DNA from: Planctomycetota bacterium | GTDB lineage: Bacteria; Planctomycetota; UBA1135; GCA-002686595 | Reading direction: 5' to 3' | Assembly: GCA_012959525.1 (NCBI GenBank) | Contig: DUDB01000061.1 | Span: 111,514-175,513 of the forward strand | DNA length: 64,000 nt | In this document: positions 1-10,751 of the stretch, piece after piece | Layout of the letters: each line of letters starts with the position of its first letter | Position numbering within the stretch: the stretch's first letter is position 1 | Program-made: the position numbers and the translations under genes | Notes under the pieces: model-generated | The model's input: the letters and a program-made list of their open reading frames with translations, nothing else | Databases searched by the model: none | What the model was told of the DNA's origin: nothing

Positions 1-1
1 G

Positions 2-2905
2 GAAGCCTACTCAGCGGCCGTGGACCGTCTGCTCGATTCGCCCCGTTATGGGGAGCACATGGGCCGCTACTGGCTTGATGCTGCGCGCTATGGAGACACC
101 CACGGTCTGCACCTCGACAATTTCAGGATGATGTGGCCCTATCGCGACTGGGTCATCAACGCCTTCAACGAGAACAAGCCCTTTGACGACTTCGTAGTTG
201 AGCAACTCGCCGGAGATCTGCTACCTGAATCCACCATCGATCAGAAGGTTGCCTCTGGGTTCAACCGCTGCAACGTGACCTCCGCGGAAGGCGGGATGAT
301 CAAGGCCGAATACCTGAGTCTCTATGCCAAGGACAGGGCCGAGACCACCGGGACCGTGTTTCTGGGCCTGACCATGGGCTGTGCCCAGTGTCACGATCAC
401 AAGTACGACGCGATCAGCATGCAGGACTACTACAGCATGTACGCGTTCTTCAACAGCCTGGATGAAGATGCCTCCGACGGGAACAAGGAGGATCCACGGC
501 TGTCCATCCCGGTACCGGGCCGAGAACAACAGGCACAGCTGGATGCCTTGGACGAGCAGCGCGATGTATACGCGACCCAGCTGGATGCACCCATTCCAGA
601 GCTGGACGCGCTGCAAGCCGATTGGGAGGATCAGTGGAGGCAACGGCTCGAGGATCGTTGGCTGATCCTGGTTCCCGAATTGGCCACGTCCACCCACGAC
701 ACGGATCTCGTCATTCAGGGAGACGATTCCATCCTGGCCCAAGGTCCGAATCCGGCCAAGGAGACCTATGAGATCACGGCCCACTCCCACATATCAGACA
801 TCACGGGTGTGCGCTTGGAAGCCATGGTCGGAGAAGGATCTCCGGCAAGCGTCCCCGGACGTGCACACAATCAGAACTTCGTCCTGACCCATTTTCAGGT
901 GGAGACCTTCCCTGCGGGTCACCCTGAACTGGCTCAGGAAGTCGAGCTGGTCAGCGCACAGGCCAGCTTCTCACAGGACAAGTACCCCGTGGCGGGAGCG
1001 TTGGACGAGGCCATCTCGGGTTGGGCCGGCCTGGGTAGCGGGGGATCCCGCAGCGCGACCTTCATTGCGGCTGAGCCCTTCGGCTTTGACGGTGGGACGG
1101 GAATCCGCGTGAGGCTCAAGCACGAGTCCCAGTTTCCCCAGCACAACCTGAGCCGTGTGCGATTGGCGATCACCTCCGAGCCGGCCCTGGTGCCTACCAA
1201 GCTGGGAGGCTGGCACAGCGTCGGCCCATTTGGAGAGACCAATGGGCAGAAGAGCCTCTCGGCGAAATACGGTCCTGAAGAGCGTGTCGACCTCGATGCG
1301 AAGGTTGGCGAAGCCCAACTGAGCTGGACGGACCGTCCTGAGTATGTGGACGGAAAGGTCCATCTGTTCGAGAACATCTCCGGATCCACATATCTGTACC
1401 GCGAGATCCATGCCCTGACACCAAGAGCCCTGAAGGTCGGTGTCGGGAGCGATGATGGCATTCGCATCTGGCTCAACGGTGAGTTGGTGCACGACAACCC
1501 CGTCGCGCGCGGCGTGGCCCTCGATCAGGACTCGCTGGAACTACCCCTTGAGCAAGGACGTAATGAACTGCTGCTCAAGGTTGCCAACTATGGCGGCGCG
1601 GCTGGATTCGCGTTCCGCAAGATCGATGAATCCATGGACGACGTACCCTCCAATGTTGGCGCGGTCCTTGGCCTGGCTCCTGCGGAGCGCACACCCGAGC
1701 ATGACAAGACGATCAAGTACTACTACCGTGGCAGCCACTCACCGAATTGGTTGAAGTCCCGGGAGGCCAGAGACAGCGTCATCGCGGAGCGTGAGGTCCT
1801 GCAGCAATCCCTGCCTACGACCATGGTCAGCAGGGAACTCGAAAAGCGTCGACAGGCCCACATGCTCATTCGAGGCCAGTACGACCAGCTCGGGCCCGAG
1901 GTGCAACCCAGGACACCCTCCGCCCTTCCTCCCATGGGAAAAGAAGGCCCCATCAACCGTCTGGACCTTGCCCACTGGATCGTGCGTGAGGACAATCCGC
2001 TGACCTCGCGCGTTACCGTGAACCGCTTCTGGCAGCAGTTCTTTGGAACCGGGCTGGTCAAGACGTCTGAGGACTTTGGCGCTCAGGGTGAGCTTCCGAG
2101 CCACCCGGAGCTGCTGGACTGGTTGGCCCGGCACTTCATGGGGAGCGGTTGGGACGTGAAGGGACTGGTCAAGAGCCTCGTCACCTCCCGCACCTACATG
2201 CAGTCGGCCAGGTCCCATGAGGCCGACCAGGAGCAGGACCCCTACAACCGCCTGCTTGCCCGGGGCCCACGCTTCCGACTGGACGGCGAGATGCTACGGG
2301 ACACGGCCCTGTTCCTATCAGACTCCTTGATCGAGAACCGCGGCGGCCCAAGCGTGAAGCCCTACCAGCCCGTGGGTGTCTGGAAGGCGGTGGGGTACAG
2401 CGGAAGCAACACGGTCAAGTACGCCCAGGACCAAGGCGACGCCCTCTACCGGCGAAGCATCTACACGTTCTGGAAGCGAACGGCTCCCCCGCCCAACATG
2501 GTCGCCTTCGACGCGCCCTCACGGGAATCCTGCACGGTGCGGCGCTCTAGAACCAACACGCCTTTGCAGGCCTTGGCCCTGCTCAACGATGTGCAGATGG
2601 TAGAGGCTGCCCGACGCCTGGCTCAACGCATCCTGTCCGAGGGCGAAGGAGACGTCGCCGCACGGGCCAACGAGAGCTTCCGATGGGTCACCTCACGGGT
2701 GCCCACCGTGAAAGAGCAGGCCATCCTGCTCCAGGCGATCGAGTCCCAACTAGCCCTGTTCAAGGACCAGGAGGAGCAAGCGAAGCTCTTGATCGGGATG
2801 GGCAACACACCTCCTCCGGCAACGATGGACGCGAGGGAACTCGCTGCCTGGACCCACTTTTCGCTGCTGCTCTTGAATCTCGATGAGGTGATCACCCGTG
2901 GCTGA
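2..2905 (+). CDS. DUF1549/DUF1553 secreted protein (5' partial)
   Basis: The reading frame is open from the window edge, so the true start lies upstream. The first visible part is the second half of a DUF1549 domain, with a haem-attachment-like CAQCH motif near bases 380-394. A jelly-roll or PA14-like region follows around bases 1200-1620 ([14 protein letters not shown]), then a DUF1553 domain from about base 1950 ([17 protein letters not shown]). This order is typical of planctomycetal 'PSD1 and planctomycete cytochrome C domain' proteins, which are exported and of unknown biochemical role. The stop overlaps the start of the DUF1501 gene by 8 bases, the usual two-gene operon in this phylum. 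The N-terminal cytochrome-like domain, if present, is outside the window. Confidence 0.9.
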   Translation, partial: EAYSAAVDRLLDSPRYGEHMGRYWLDAARYGDTHGLHLDNFRMMWPYRDWVINAFNENKPFDDFVVEQLAGDLLPESTIDQKVASGFNRCNVTSAEGGMIKAEYLSLYAKDRAETTGTVFLGLTMGCAQCHDHKYDAISMQDYYSMYAFFNSLDEDASDGNKEDPRLSIPVPGREQQAQLDALDEQRDVYATQLDAPIPELDALQADWEDQWRQRLEDRWLILVPELATSTHDTDLVIQGDDSILAQGPNPAKETYEITAHSHISDITGVRLEAMVGEGSPASVPGRAHNQNFVLTHFQVETFPAGHPELAQEVELVSAQASFSQDKYPVAGALDEAISGWAGLGSGGSRSATFIAAEPFGFDGGTGIRVRLKHESQFPQHNLSRVRLAITSEPALVPTKLGGWHSVGPFGETNGQKSLSAKYGPEERVDLDAKVGEAQLSWTDRPEYVDGKVHLFENISGSTYLYREIHALTPRALKVGVGSDDGIRIWLNGELVHDNPVARGVALDQDSLELPLEQGRNELLLKVANYGGAAGFAFRKIDESMDDVPSNVGAVLGLAPAERTPEHDKTIKYYYRGSHSPNWLKSREARDSVIAEREVLQQSLPTTMVSRELEKRRQAHMLIRGQYDQLGPEVQPRTPSALPPMGKEGPINRLDLAHWIVREDNPLTSRVTVNRFWQQFFGTGLVKTSEDFGAQGELPSHPELLDWLARHFMGSGWDVKGLVKSLVTSRTYMQSARSHEADQEQDPYNRLLARGPRFRLDGEMLRDTALFLSDSLIENRGGPSVKPYQPVGVWKAVGYSGSNTVKYAQDQGDALYRRSIYTFWKRTAPPPNMVAFDAPSRESCTVRRSRTNTPLQALALLNDVQMVEAARRLAQRILSEGEGDVAARANESFRWVTSRVPTVKEQAILLQAIESQLALFKDQEEQAKLLIGMGNTPPPATMDARELAAWTHFSLLLLNLDEVITRG

Positions 2906-4355
2906 TCCTCACCCGCTCAGCGAACGGCACAAGCGCCTGACCCGACGCGCCCTTCTGGGGCGTGCCTCCCAGGGGCTGGGAACGGTGGCCCTGGCCTCCC
3001 TGCTTGAACCCGAACTCTTCGCAAGCAACGGCGAGGGCCCGGTGCTATCCGCCCCGCACTTCCGGCCCAAGGCCAAGCGCGTGATCCACCTGATCATGGC
3101 GGGTGCTCCCTCCCAGATCGATTCGTTCGACTACAAGCCGCGCTTGCGCGATATGTACAACGAAGACCTGCCGCCTTCGGTCATCGATGGACAGCGGTTC
3201 ACGACGATGACCTCCGGGCAGAAGCGGTTTCCGATCGCCCCGTCGATTTATGACTTCAAGCAGTACGGCCAGTCCGGTGCCTGGGTTTCCGACCTGTTCC
3301 CGCACATGGCCAAGATGGTCGATGAGATCTCGTTCATTCGCTCTGTGCACACCGAAGCCATCAATCACGATCCGGCCATCACTTTCCTGCAGACCGGAAG
3401 TGAAGTTCCCGGACGGGCAGGGCTGGGCGCATGGCTCTCCTATGGCCTTGGGAGCATGAACAAAGACCTCCCAAGCTTTGTGGTCATGACTCCCACCTGG
3501 ACGGGGCGTCAGGAGGCCCAGGCACTCTACTCACGCCTATGGGGCTCGGGCTGGCTGCCCCCCCACCATCAGGGAGTCAGCCTGCGCGCCAACGGAGACC
3601 CGGTCCTGTATCTGAACAACCCCAAGGGCGTGACGAGCACGAGTCGCCGTGCCATGCTCGATGGCTTGGCAGCGCTCAATCAAGAGCAGTTCGATGCGCA
3701 CGGGGATCCCGAGACTCTGGCGCGCATCGCCCAGTATGAAATGGCCTACCGCATGCAGACCTCGGTGCCCGAGCTGACGGACATCTCAGACGAGCCCCAG
3801 AGCGTGCTGGATCTGTACGGACCGGACGTCAAGAAACCGGGCACCTTTGCGGCCAGCGTGCTGCTGGCGCGACGCATGGTCGAGAGGGACGTGCGCTTCA
3901 TCCAGATTTATCATCGCGGTTGGGATCAGCACGGCAACCTCCCCACGGACATGCCCAACAACTGTAGGGACGTGGATCAACCCTGCGCCGGACTGCTCCG
4001 CGATCTGGAGCAGCGAGGCCTGCTGGAGGACACGATCGTGGTCTGGGGCGCCGAGTTTGGCCGAACGGCCTATTGCCAGGGCGCGCTATCCAAGACCAAC
4101 TACGGGCGCGACCATCACCCGCGCTGCTTCACCTACTGGATGGCTGGTGGCGGGATCCGCGGAGGCGTGGTGCACGGTGCAACCGACGACTTCAGCTACA
4201 ACATCATCCAAGACCCCGTTCACATCCATGACCTCAACGCCACGATCCTGCATTGCCTCGGTATTGACCATGAGCGGCTCGTGTACCGATTCAAGGGGCG
4301 TGACTTCCGCCTCACGGACGTCCATGGGAAGGTGGTTCGCGAGATTCTGACTTAG
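2898..4355 (+). CDS. DUF1501 family protein, Tat-exported
   Basis: A 485-residue protein starting with GTG. The N-terminus has a twin-arginine signal ([14 protein letters not shown] followed by a hydrophobic stretch). The body matches DUF1501, a sulfatase/alkaline-phosphatase-like fold: [20 protein letters not shown] near residue 60, [11 protein letters not shown] near 345, [11 protein letters not shown] near 385 and the late [10 protein letters not shown] segment. The start overlaps the preceding DUF1553 gene by 8 bases, so the two are co-transcribed and probably translationally coupled. The pairing is diagnostic of Planctomycetota and some Verrucomicrobiota. The substrate is unknown. Confidence 0.92.
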   Translation: MADPHPLSERHKRLTRRALLGRASQGLGTVALASLLEPELFASNGEGPVLSAPHFRPKAKRVIHLIMAGAPSQIDSFDYKPRLRDMYNEDLPPSVIDGQRFTTMTSGQKRFPIAPSIYDFKQYGQSGAWVSDLFPHMAKMVDEISFIRSVHTEAINHDPAITFLQTGSEVPGRAGLGAWLSYGLGSMNKDLPSFVVMTPTWTGRQEAQALYSRLWGSGWLPPHHQGVSLRANGDPVLYLNNPKGVTSTSRRAMLDGLAALNQEQFDAHGDPETLARIAQYEMAYRMQTSVPELTDISDEPQSVLDLYGPDVKKPGTFAASVLLARRMVERDVRFIQIYHRGWDQHGNLPTDMPNNCRDVDQPCAGLLRDLEQRGLLEDTIVVWGAEFGRTAYCQGALSKTNYGRDHHPRCFTYWMAGGGIRGGVVHGATDDFSYNIIQDPVHIHDLNATILHCLGIDHERLVYRFKGRDFRLTDVHGKVVREILT

Positions 4356-4367
4356 CGCAGGGCAAGT

Positions 4368-5225
4368 CTAGCGAAGCAGGCGCGAGTCACTCTCCCACGG
4401 GATTGGGGCGGACGCCTCAAATAGCACACGCGCCCTGCTTCGTATGCGCCACTGAGCCCAAAGGTAGAGTGGAATTAGGGGCCAGCTTGAGATGGGCAGG
4501 CTGATGGCCTTCCGAGCCAGCGAGCGTGTAGTACGGCGCTTGGCTGCCCACAATTGGGGGTACTCGGCAGCCAACTCGTACACCCCCGCCCGTACCCGAG
4601 AGCGAACCCGAATGTGATCCGAATAGGATTGGGCCGCTTGAACGACCGAACAGGCTTGGGGAACAGTGATAATCTCGTCGGCCGCAAAATGCGCGCGCAG
4701 GTAACCATCGTCCGCGATGATGTCTGGGAACTCTCCGAAGCGCTTGCGACCTTCGGCCGACACACCACAGACGCCGCCCCCCAGGTCCCCGCGCTGGCCA
4801 CCATGTAGGCCGGTCCATACGTTGTAGAACGCGCGCACACTTAGGCTGCTGTGTGACGTTTCGTACCTGGATCCGGGTTCGGCTGCCAGCACGCCAGGAC
4901 GTGCGAGAGCGGCCAGGAGGTGCTGCATCTCCTCCCCGGTGAGCTCTACGTCTGCGTCCATGAACACCCGCGCACCCACCGTGTCGGGTTCCTGCGCCAG
5001 ATGAGCCTCCCCATGGTTCATCGCCCGAGGCTTGGAGCCCTCAGGCAAATCCAGCACTTCAACGCGTGGTGCGAAAGCGCGCGACGCCTGAGCCGTGCCA
5101 TCGGAACACCCATTGCAGATCACAAGCACGCGCACGCCGGCATCAAGTCCTTTCAGGAGACCTGTGAGCGTGCGAGCAATGACGACCTCTTCGTTGTGGG
5201 CGGGAATAAGAATGGCATCAACCAT
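4368..5225 (-). CDS. Family 2 glycosyltransferase
   Basis: A 285-residue GT-A fold glycosyltransferase. The N-terminus has the nucleotide-sugar entry motif ILIPAHNEEVVIARTL, then VICNGCSDGTA. The metal-binding DxD lies in VFMDADVEL near residue 90, and a later IIADDGYLRAHF segment fits the acceptor/base region. I use the ATG at 5225 because it leads straight into the first beta strand; an upstream in-frame start would add 19 unconserved residues that overlap the divergent gene. It converges on the DUF1501 gene with a 12-base gap. The sugar donor and acceptor cannot be told. A short hydrophobic C-terminal stretch may attach it to the membrane. Confidence 0.85.
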   Translation of the reverse strand: MVDAILIPAHNEEVVIARTLTGLLKGLDAGVRVLVICNGCSDGTAQASRAFAPRVEVLDLPEGSKPRAMNHGEAHLAQEPDTVGARVFMDADVELTGEEMQHLLAALARPGVLAAEPGSRYETSHSSLSVRAFYNVWTGLHGGQRGDLGGGVCGVSAEGRKRFGEFPDIIADDGYLRAHFAADEIITVPQACSVVQAAQSYSDHIRVRSRVRAGVYELAAEYPQLWAAKRRTTRSLARKAISLPISSWPLIPLYLWAQWRIRSRARVLFEASAPIPWESDSRLLR

Positions 5226-5262
5226 GCCCCCAGGATACGGGTTCTTTTGGTAGAAGGGCCCC

Positions 5263-6543
5263 ATGGCCCACAAGCTCCCCACGATTGGTTTGGTTGATCA
5301 CCGCTTTGAGGTACCGCTTGACCACACGCAACCTAAGGGTCCGCAGATCGAGGTGCGTGCACGGGAGGTGACCCCAGTCGGATCCTCCGACCATGGGGAC
5401 AAGCCCATGCTGGTGTTTCTCCAGGGGGGGCCGGGGTTTGGGGCTCCCAGGCCAAACGATCGCTCCGGCTGGATCGGGAAGGCCCTGGAGGACTACCGGG
5501 TCTTGCTCCTCGACGAGCGGGGCACCGGACGCAGCTCTCCCCTCAGCTTCCAGACCCTGGCGCGCTTCGGGTCGCCCGCCGAACAAGCGGCCTACCTCAA
5601 GCACTTCCGGTCCGACAGCATTGTCGCGGATTGCGAGTGGGTGCGCCGCAAGCTTCTGGGAGAGAGCTGCACCTGGTCGGTACTTGGCCAGAGCTACGGT
5701 GGGTTCTGTGCTACTCACTATCTCTCAGCCGCACCCCATGGATTGCGGGAGGTGTTCATTACGGGCGGGTTGCCACAGCTAGAGGGCCCAGCGGAGGACG
5801 TCTACCGCCTGACCTACCCTATCTGTGCCCGAAAAAACCGCGAATACTACGAGCGCTACCCCGACGACGTGGAGCGCATCCGCCGCATCGCCGACCACAT
5901 TACGGAAACTCCCATCGAACTACCGAGCGGCGGGCCCCTGACAGTCCGCAAGTTCCAAACCCTTGGCCTAGCCTTGGGATTCTCCGATGGGTTCGAGGCC
6001 ATTCACTACTTGGTGGAGCAGGCCTTCGTGGACGGAGCTCGAGGCCCCGAACTTTCGTACTTGTTCCTGCGTAATTTCGAGAACGCCATCCACTTCGATA
6101 CCAATCCAATCTTCTCCATCCTGCACGAGGCCTGCTACACCCAAGGAGCTCGGTCCAACTGGGCTGCGGAGCGCCTGCGCGGTGACTATCCGGAGTTTGA
6201 GTCTGCCGCGCGGGAGCCACTCTTCCTCACGGGCGAGATGATCTACCCCTGGTTTTTCGAAGAGTTCCCAACCCTTGCCCCACTCCGCGATGCTGCGGAG
6301 CTACTGGCCCAAGACGAAGACTGGCCCATGCTCTATGACGTGGAGGCCCTCGGCGCCAACGAGGTGCCCGCCGCGGCCGCAATCTACAGCAACGACATGT
6401 ACGTGCCTTGCGAAAGTTCCCAACGGACTGCGGGCTCGATCAAAGGTCTCCAGTCCTGGGTGACCGATGAGTTCGAGCACAACGGATTGCGTGCGGCCGG
6501 CCCCCGGGTACTGGGGCATCTGATGGGATTGATAAACGACTGA
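5263..6543 (+). CDS. Prolyl aminopeptidase-like alpha/beta hydrolase (S33)
   Basis: A 426-residue alpha/beta hydrolase of peptidase family S33. The oxyanion motif is FLQGGPGFGAPRP near residues 53-64 and DERGTGRSSPL follows near 84-94. The nucleophile elbow GQSYGG puts Ser144 as catalytic. Asp378 (YSNDMYV) and His406 (EFEHNGL) are the likely partners. These features match proline iminopeptidases that remove N-terminal proline from peptides; related esterases share the fold. No signal peptide is seen, so it is probably cytoplasmic. It diverges from the GT2 gene with a 37-base gap and converges on the phospholipase-D-family gene with a 13-base gap. Confidence 0.85.
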   Translation: MAHKLPTIGLVDHRFEVPLDHTQPKGPQIEVRAREVTPVGSSDHGDKPMLVFLQGGPGFGAPRPNDRSGWIGKALEDYRVLLLDERGTGRSSPLSFQTLARFGSPAEQAAYLKHFRSDSIVADCEWVRRKLLGESCTWSVLGQSYGGFCATHYLSAAPHGLREVFITGGLPQLEGPAEDVYRLTYPICARKNREYYERYPDDVERIRRIADHITETPIELPSGGPLTVRKFQTLGLALGFSDGFEAIHYLVEQAFVDGARGPELSYLFLRNFENAIHFDTNPIFSILHEACYTQGARSNWAAERLRGDYPEFESAAREPLFLTGEMIYPWFFEEFPTLAPLRDAAELLAQDEDWPMLYDVEALGANEVPAAAAIYSNDMYVPCESSQRTAGSIKGLQSWVTDEFEHNGLRAAGPRVLGHLMGLIND

Positions 6544-6556
6544 GCCTGAAGCTGAC

Positions 6557-8002
6557 CTACAGCACCGGACTGAAGATTCCCGCTGCGTTGTAAGCAAACC
6601 TGCGCAGCCAAGAGCGCCCACGCACCTGGGCCATCGTCACAGCCGTCGAACGCCCCATGTAGTCACGCTGCAACATCCGTAGCTGACTGGCGAAGTCGGA
6701 GTCGTAGACCAGGGTTGAGACCTCAAAGTTCAGGTCAAAACTGCGCCTATCGAAATTAGCCGTCGTGACGAGGGCCAGATCACGGTCAACGGTCAAGGTC
6801 TTGGCATGAAGGAGGCCCTCCTGGTACTCAAACACCTCCACGCCTGCGTCGAGGAGTCGTTCGTAGTGGCTGCGTGAGACGGCTTGCACGAGGGGGGAGT
6901 CGTTACGCGCTGGCACCACCAGGCGCACGCTGACGCCTCGCTTCGCCGCCGTACACAAGCTGACGACTTCAGCCTCCCCAGGAACGAAGTAGGGCGTCGT
7001 CAGGATCAACTCTTCCCGAGCTCCGTGGAAAGATGCCAGGGCCAGCTGGGCCAGAGCCTCGTTGTCGTTGTTCGGTCCAGTGGGGAGAATCTGCACGGGT
7101 ATACCACCAGGGAATGGCTCGGGTCGCTCAATGAGGAGTTCCTCAAGCGGCTCCTCGGTCTCCAAGAACCAATCGCGCACAAAGATCGCTTGCAGATCCC
7201 CGACGACGGGTCCGCGGATCCGCAGCATGCAATCCACCCAAGGCGCGAACGCTGGTTTGAGCGCAAAGGCCGCCGCGGCGATGTTCTGAGAGCCCGTGTA
7301 GCCCACGCGTCCGTCCATCACCGCGATCTTGCGGTGGTTACGGAGATCCACTCGCGCGAAGGCCATGCGGACCAGGTTTGCGGGCAGTGACTCCACGACC
7401 GCGACTCCCGCCTCTCTCAAGGAAGTTACGTAGCGGGACCTCAGGAACGGCCGTGATCCCACGCTGTCCAGCAAGAGGCGGCAAGTCACCCCCCGACTGG
7501 CTGCCGTCTTGAGAGCCTCCCCGATGCGCCACCCGGCTTCATCTTCGACGAAAATGTAGAAGAGCAGGTGGCAGGAACTCTGCGCGGCTTCAATGTCATC
7601 GGCGAGGCGATCGATAAACACCATCGAATCCCCCGTGAGCTCAAGCTCGTTCCCGCTACGCGGAGGTGTGCCCCCTACGGCCTCGGCCAGCGCAATGGTG
7701 GGACCATACTCCCCGGCTGCGGCGCGATACTCGGGGATGGGTCCCATGCGCGCGACCTGGTCGGCAACGCGGTCCGCGATGGAGCGATACCGTTCTCGGC
7801 GTCGACGCCCCAGGCGAGCCTCCCCAAGTAGCAGCCAGATGGGGATGCCGACGAGGGGCAAAAACACCACCATGAGAATCCAAGCCCGAGATGAATCTGA
7901 GGCACGGGGCCCGCGCATGATGATCTGCACCACCACTGCGAGTCGCAGGCACAGATCGAAGGCCAACAGGAACGCTGGCCACCACGAGGAGAACCATTCC
8001 AT
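6557..8002 (-). CDS. cls: Cardiolipin synthase (phospholipase D family)
   Basis: A 481-residue protein of the bacterial cardiolipin synthase family, which joins two phosphatidylglycerols into cardiolipin plus glycerol at the inner membrane. Two N-terminal membrane segments (residues about 8-28 and 41-60) form the PLDc_N region. Both HKD motifs are complete: His223/Lys225/Asp230 in NHRKIAVMDGRVGYTGSQN, and His399/Lys401/Asp406 in LHAKTLTVDRDLALVTTANF. Length and domain order are normal for the family. It is a single gene facing left, divergent from nagA. Confidence 0.92.
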   Translation of the reverse strand: MEWFSSWWPAFLLAFDLCLRLAVVVQIIMRGPRASDSSRAWILMVVFLPLVGIPIWLLLGEARLGRRRRERYRSIADRVADQVARMGPIPEYRAAAGEYGPTIALAEAVGGTPPRSGNELELTGDSMVFIDRLADDIEAAQSSCHLLFYIFVEDEAGWRIGEALKTAASRGVTCRLLLDSVGSRPFLRSRYVTSLREAGVAVVESLPANLVRMAFARVDLRNHRKIAVMDGRVGYTGSQNIAAAAFALKPAFAPWVDCMLRIRGPVVGDLQAIFVRDWFLETEEPLEELLIERPEPFPGGIPVQILPTGPNNDNEALAQLALASFHGAREELILTTPYFVPGEAEVVSLCTAAKRGVSVRLVVPARNDSPLVQAVSRSHYERLLDAGVEVFEYQEGLLHAKTLTVDRDLALVTTANFDRRSFDLNFEVSTLVYDSDFASQLRMLQRDYMGRSTAVTMAQVRGRSWLRRFAYNAAGIFSPVL

Positions 8003-8068
8003 GGCTGCAATTGTCCGTCCCCCGAGGGCCTCTGCGCAAGGGTACTGGTGAGCCCAGGGCCCCCCATG

Positions 8069-8074
8069 TATTCT
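8069..8074 (+). promoter_or_regulatory. Candidate -10 box for nagA (TATTCT, extended TG)
   Basis: TATTCT preceded by ATG sits 3 bases before ATG 8078 and 9 bases before ATG 8084. A transcript starting at the usual distance would be leaderless or nearly so. There is no good -35 and no Shine-Dalgarno sequence, so this is suggestive only. Confidence 0.3.
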
Positions 8075-8077
8075 CGC

Positions 8078-9211
8078 ATGGGCATGGGACTCCTACTGCT
8101 GCGAGCTAACGAGGTATCAGGAGCAGGTTCGTGGCAAGCGGGCCCCGTCCTCCTGGAGGACAACCGGATCGTCGCCGTGGGCACGCAAGCTCTCAGCACC
8201 GCCCCCGACAGGGTCCTGGAGGTTGAGGGCAGCCTCCTACCCGGACTGATTGACCTGCAGGTCAATGGTGCCGGGGGTCGGGGCGTGGAAGAGTGCACAA
8301 CCGACGCCCTGAACACGGTAGCCCGAACGGTCTGGTCCGGGGGTGCAGTGGCGTTCCTGCCCACGCTGATCAGCGCGCCCCTCGACGATCTCCTGGGCCA
8401 AACGGCCGCCCTTGCAGACTGGATAGAGGCCTGGGATGGAGTGGGCGCTCGCCCCCTAGGCATTCACCTGGAGGGCCCCTTCCTGGAGGTTCCGGGTGCG
8501 CATCCAATCGACCATCTACAGGACCCCGAGACCGAGAGCGTGCAGGCGCTGATCGACGCAGCGCGAGGGCACCTCAGGCTCCTCACCCTCGCACCCGCTC
8601 GACGCGGGGCCATAGAGGCCACAGCCCAACTACGCGCGGCAGGTGTGTGTGTCTCCATCGGGCACGCAAGGGACGATGCGTGTCTCTCAGAGTGCGTCGC
8701 GGCAGGGGCACAAATGGTCACGCACCTCTTCAACGCCATGTCGCCCCTGCACCACCGCGAACCGGGCATCGCCGGGAGCTGCATGGCCGACCCCGCCCTC
8801 TCCTGCTCCTTGATCGTGGATGGCATTCACGTCCATCCGACCATGGTCCAGAACGCCTTCCGCTGCCTGGGACCGGAGCGCATGGTCCTGGTAACGGACT
8901 GTATGGCCGCGGCAGGGATGCCCGATGGCGTGTACTCACTCGGAAGCAGCAAGGTGACTCTCGCCGATGGCCAGGTCCGCGATTCCAACGGGACCCTGGC
9001 GGGATCAGCAATCTTGATGACCGATGCCGTGCAGAGATTCTTGGAATACACCTCCGCGACGGACGGCACCCACGTGGCTCAACTGGCTTCAACCAACCCG
9101 GCGCAGCTTCTGGGGCTGGCAGACTTGGGACAGATTGCCCAGGGCACGGCTCCAGGATTCTCGCTCCTGACCGATGACGGTCACGTGCAGGCTCTTGCGC
9201 TCGAGGAATAA
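8078..9211 (+). CDS. nagA: N-acetylglucosamine-6-phosphate deacetylase
   Basis: An amidohydrolase that removes acetate from GlcNAc-6-phosphate to give glucosamine-6-phosphate, in the cytoplasm. Seen in sequence: GIHLEGPFLEVPGAHP (metal-ligand Glu), SIGHARDDA (His), THLFNAMSPLHHREPG (the NagA signature) and VTDCMAAAGMPDG (catalytic Asp), with usual length and order. The start is uncertain: GTG 8048 and ATG 8066, 8078 and 8084 are all in frame. I prefer 8078 or 8084 because the conserved strand begins at LLLLRANEV. No nagB or kinase is adjacent. The HEAT/VWA gene begins one base after its stop, so they are probably co-transcribed. Confidence 0.92.
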   Translation: MGMGLLLLRANEVSGAGSWQAGPVLLEDNRIVAVGTQALSTAPDRVLEVEGSLLPGLIDLQVNGAGGRGVEECTTDALNTVARTVWSGGAVAFLPTLISAPLDDLLGQTAALADWIEAWDGVGARPLGIHLEGPFLEVPGAHPIDHLQDPETESVQALIDAARGHLRLLTLAPARRGAIEATAQLRAAGVCVSIGHARDDACLSECVAAGAQMVTHLFNAMSPLHHREPGIAGSCMADPALSCSLIVDGIHVHPTMVQNAFRCLGPERMVLVTDCMAAAGMPDGVYSLGSSKVTLADGQVRDSNGTLAGSAILMTDAVQRFLEYTSATDGTHVAQLASTNPAQLLGLADLGQIAQGTAPGFSLLTDDGHVQALALEE

Positions 9212-9212
9212 A

Positions 9213-10694
9213 GTGCTCCCTCCCACTGAGTATCTGGCCGTGGCCCTCACGGTTCTGGGCCTCTTGGTTCCAGTCGGCGAGAGCGATGTCTTGGGTGATT
9301 TCCGCAAGACCTTTCGTGCAACCCGCAATCCTGAACAGAAGCACGAACAACGCCTAGCGGCATTGAACTCGGTCAAGGACTTCGATGACCCCAAGCTTGG
9401 GATGGCCCTAGTCGCGGCCTACAGCCAAGTGAATAAAGAGCTAGCCAAGAGAGAGGACGAGCATCGTGAGTACGTCCTTCGGCTGGCCCGAAACGTGGCG
9501 CTGGAAATGCGAGAGGGCATCAACGATCCCCGCCTGCTATTGGAGGTGGCCATGGAACGGATCATGGCCCTGCGATCCCCTGCATCCATCTGCCCGATCG
9601 TTGAGGACGCGCTATCCAACAGAACCCTGCCCCTGACCCTGCGCCTGGAGTGCGCTAGGCTGGCTCGTTTTCTCGCCGACGAAGTCCCCGGACCGATACT
9701 CAAGCTCCTCTCCAAGCGGCCGCGGTCGCCTGAGGACACGCTAACCCTCTTGACCTGTGCGGGCGCGTTGGGACCGGGAGGACGGCCAGCCCTCAAGACC
9801 GCCCTGGGTACGCTCTCCCATCAAGACGCAGCCCTGCGGGAGGCGGCCTTTGCAGCATTGAGCACGATTGGCTCGGGAGAGGGCATTGCGCCCATGGTCG
9901 AACGCTTGGGAGTGGAACGGGGACACACGCTGAAGCGCCTGACCGCAGCACTTCAAGTTCTCACGGGGCAGAAGATCAGCTCCTCACTGAGCGCCTGGTC
10001 ATCATGGTTGAATGAAAACGGGCAGGCCCACATTCAGGGCCAGGTCCCTCTTGGCCAGGGCGCTGCGGTGGTTCAGACCTTGGCCCAAGGCGGAACCAGC
10101 TATCATGGCCTCCCGATCGAAGGTCAGTCCGTACTGTTCGTTGTGGACGTCTCCCAGTCCATGCACGTCATGATGGCTCGCAAGGATGAGGCGGAGGAGG
10201 CAGCTCCCGAATCTCGGCTAGAGCGTGCACTCACAGAGTTGGTGCGCACCTTGCAGATCCTCCCTCCGGACACGCGATTCAACATAGTGGCGTTTGCCGG
10301 CCGACTTGAGCTGTATGCGGAGGAATCCGTTCTGGCAAGTCCGGAGCGGGTGCAGGAAGCCATCACCTGGCTGAACGCCAGGAAAATGAACCTCGGTACG
10401 CGTATTCACGATGCTCTCGAAATAGCGTTTCACCTTGCGGGTCGCGGCATTGAGGACGCCTATTTCAATTCCTCTGTGGACACGATTTTCCTGCTGACGG
10501 ATGGTCAGCCCATTGCTGGGGGCAAGAAAGACCCACCTGTGGGAATCCTTCGCGCCGCGAAGCGCTGGAACCTAGGTGCCCGGGTCATCATCCACACGGT
10601 AGGTCTCGGGGACGGTGTCCCGGTGCAGTTCCTGAAGAAGCTGGCCAAGGCCCACGGAGGACAGTTCGCGCACGAGAAATCAAAACCCAAGTAG
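9213..10694 (+). CDS. HEAT-repeat plus von Willebrand A domain protein, secreted
   Basis: A GTG start at 9213 has a well-placed GAGG at 9203-9206 and gives a signal-peptide-like N-terminus (LAVALTVLGLLVPVGES). An in-frame ATG at 9174 would overlap nagA and spoil the signal. Residues about 30-290 are helical and alanine/leucine-rich with HEAT-like periodicity (DDPKLGMALVAAY; DAALREAAFAALSTIGSGEG). A VWA domain begins near residue 308 with the metal-adhesion motif DVSQS (DxSxS) in VLFVVDVSQSM, followed by LLTDGQP. This pairing is common in planctomycetal exported proteins and implies protein-protein binding outside the cytoplasm. The partner is unknown. Confidence 0.82.
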   Translation: MLPPTEYLAVALTVLGLLVPVGESDVLGDFRKTFRATRNPEQKHEQRLAALNSVKDFDDPKLGMALVAAYSQVNKELAKREDEHREYVLRLARNVALEMREGINDPRLLLEVAMERIMALRSPASICPIVEDALSNRTLPLTLRLECARLARFLADEVPGPILKLLSKRPRSPEDTLTLLTCAGALGPGGRPALKTALGTLSHQDAALREAAFAALSTIGSGEGIAPMVERLGVERGHTLKRLTAALQVLTGQKISSSLSAWSSWLNENGQAHIQGQVPLGQGAAVVQTLAQGGTSYHGLPIEGQSVLFVVDVSQSMHVMMARKDEAEEAAPESRLERALTELVRTLQILPPDTRFNIVAFAGRLELYAEESVLASPERVQEAITWLNARKMNLGTRIHDALEIAFHLAGRGIEDAYFNSSVDTIFLLTDGQPIAGGKKDPPVGILRAAKRWNLGARVIIHTVGLGDGVPVQFLKKLAKAHGGQFAHEKSKPK

Positions 10695-10729
10695 GCCCCA
10701 GCCCATCCCACACTCCCCTCGCTGCTGGT

Positions 10730-10735
10730 ATCATC
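10730..10735 (+). promoter_or_regulatory. Candidate extended -10 for glnS
   Basis: TATCAT preceded by CTGG (an extended -10 pattern) lies 16 bases upstream of the glnS ATG in a 57-base intergenic gap. There is no recognisable -35. If used, the leader would be about ten bases long. Confidence 0.3.
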
Positions 10736-10751
10736 CCGCGCATCGCCAGCC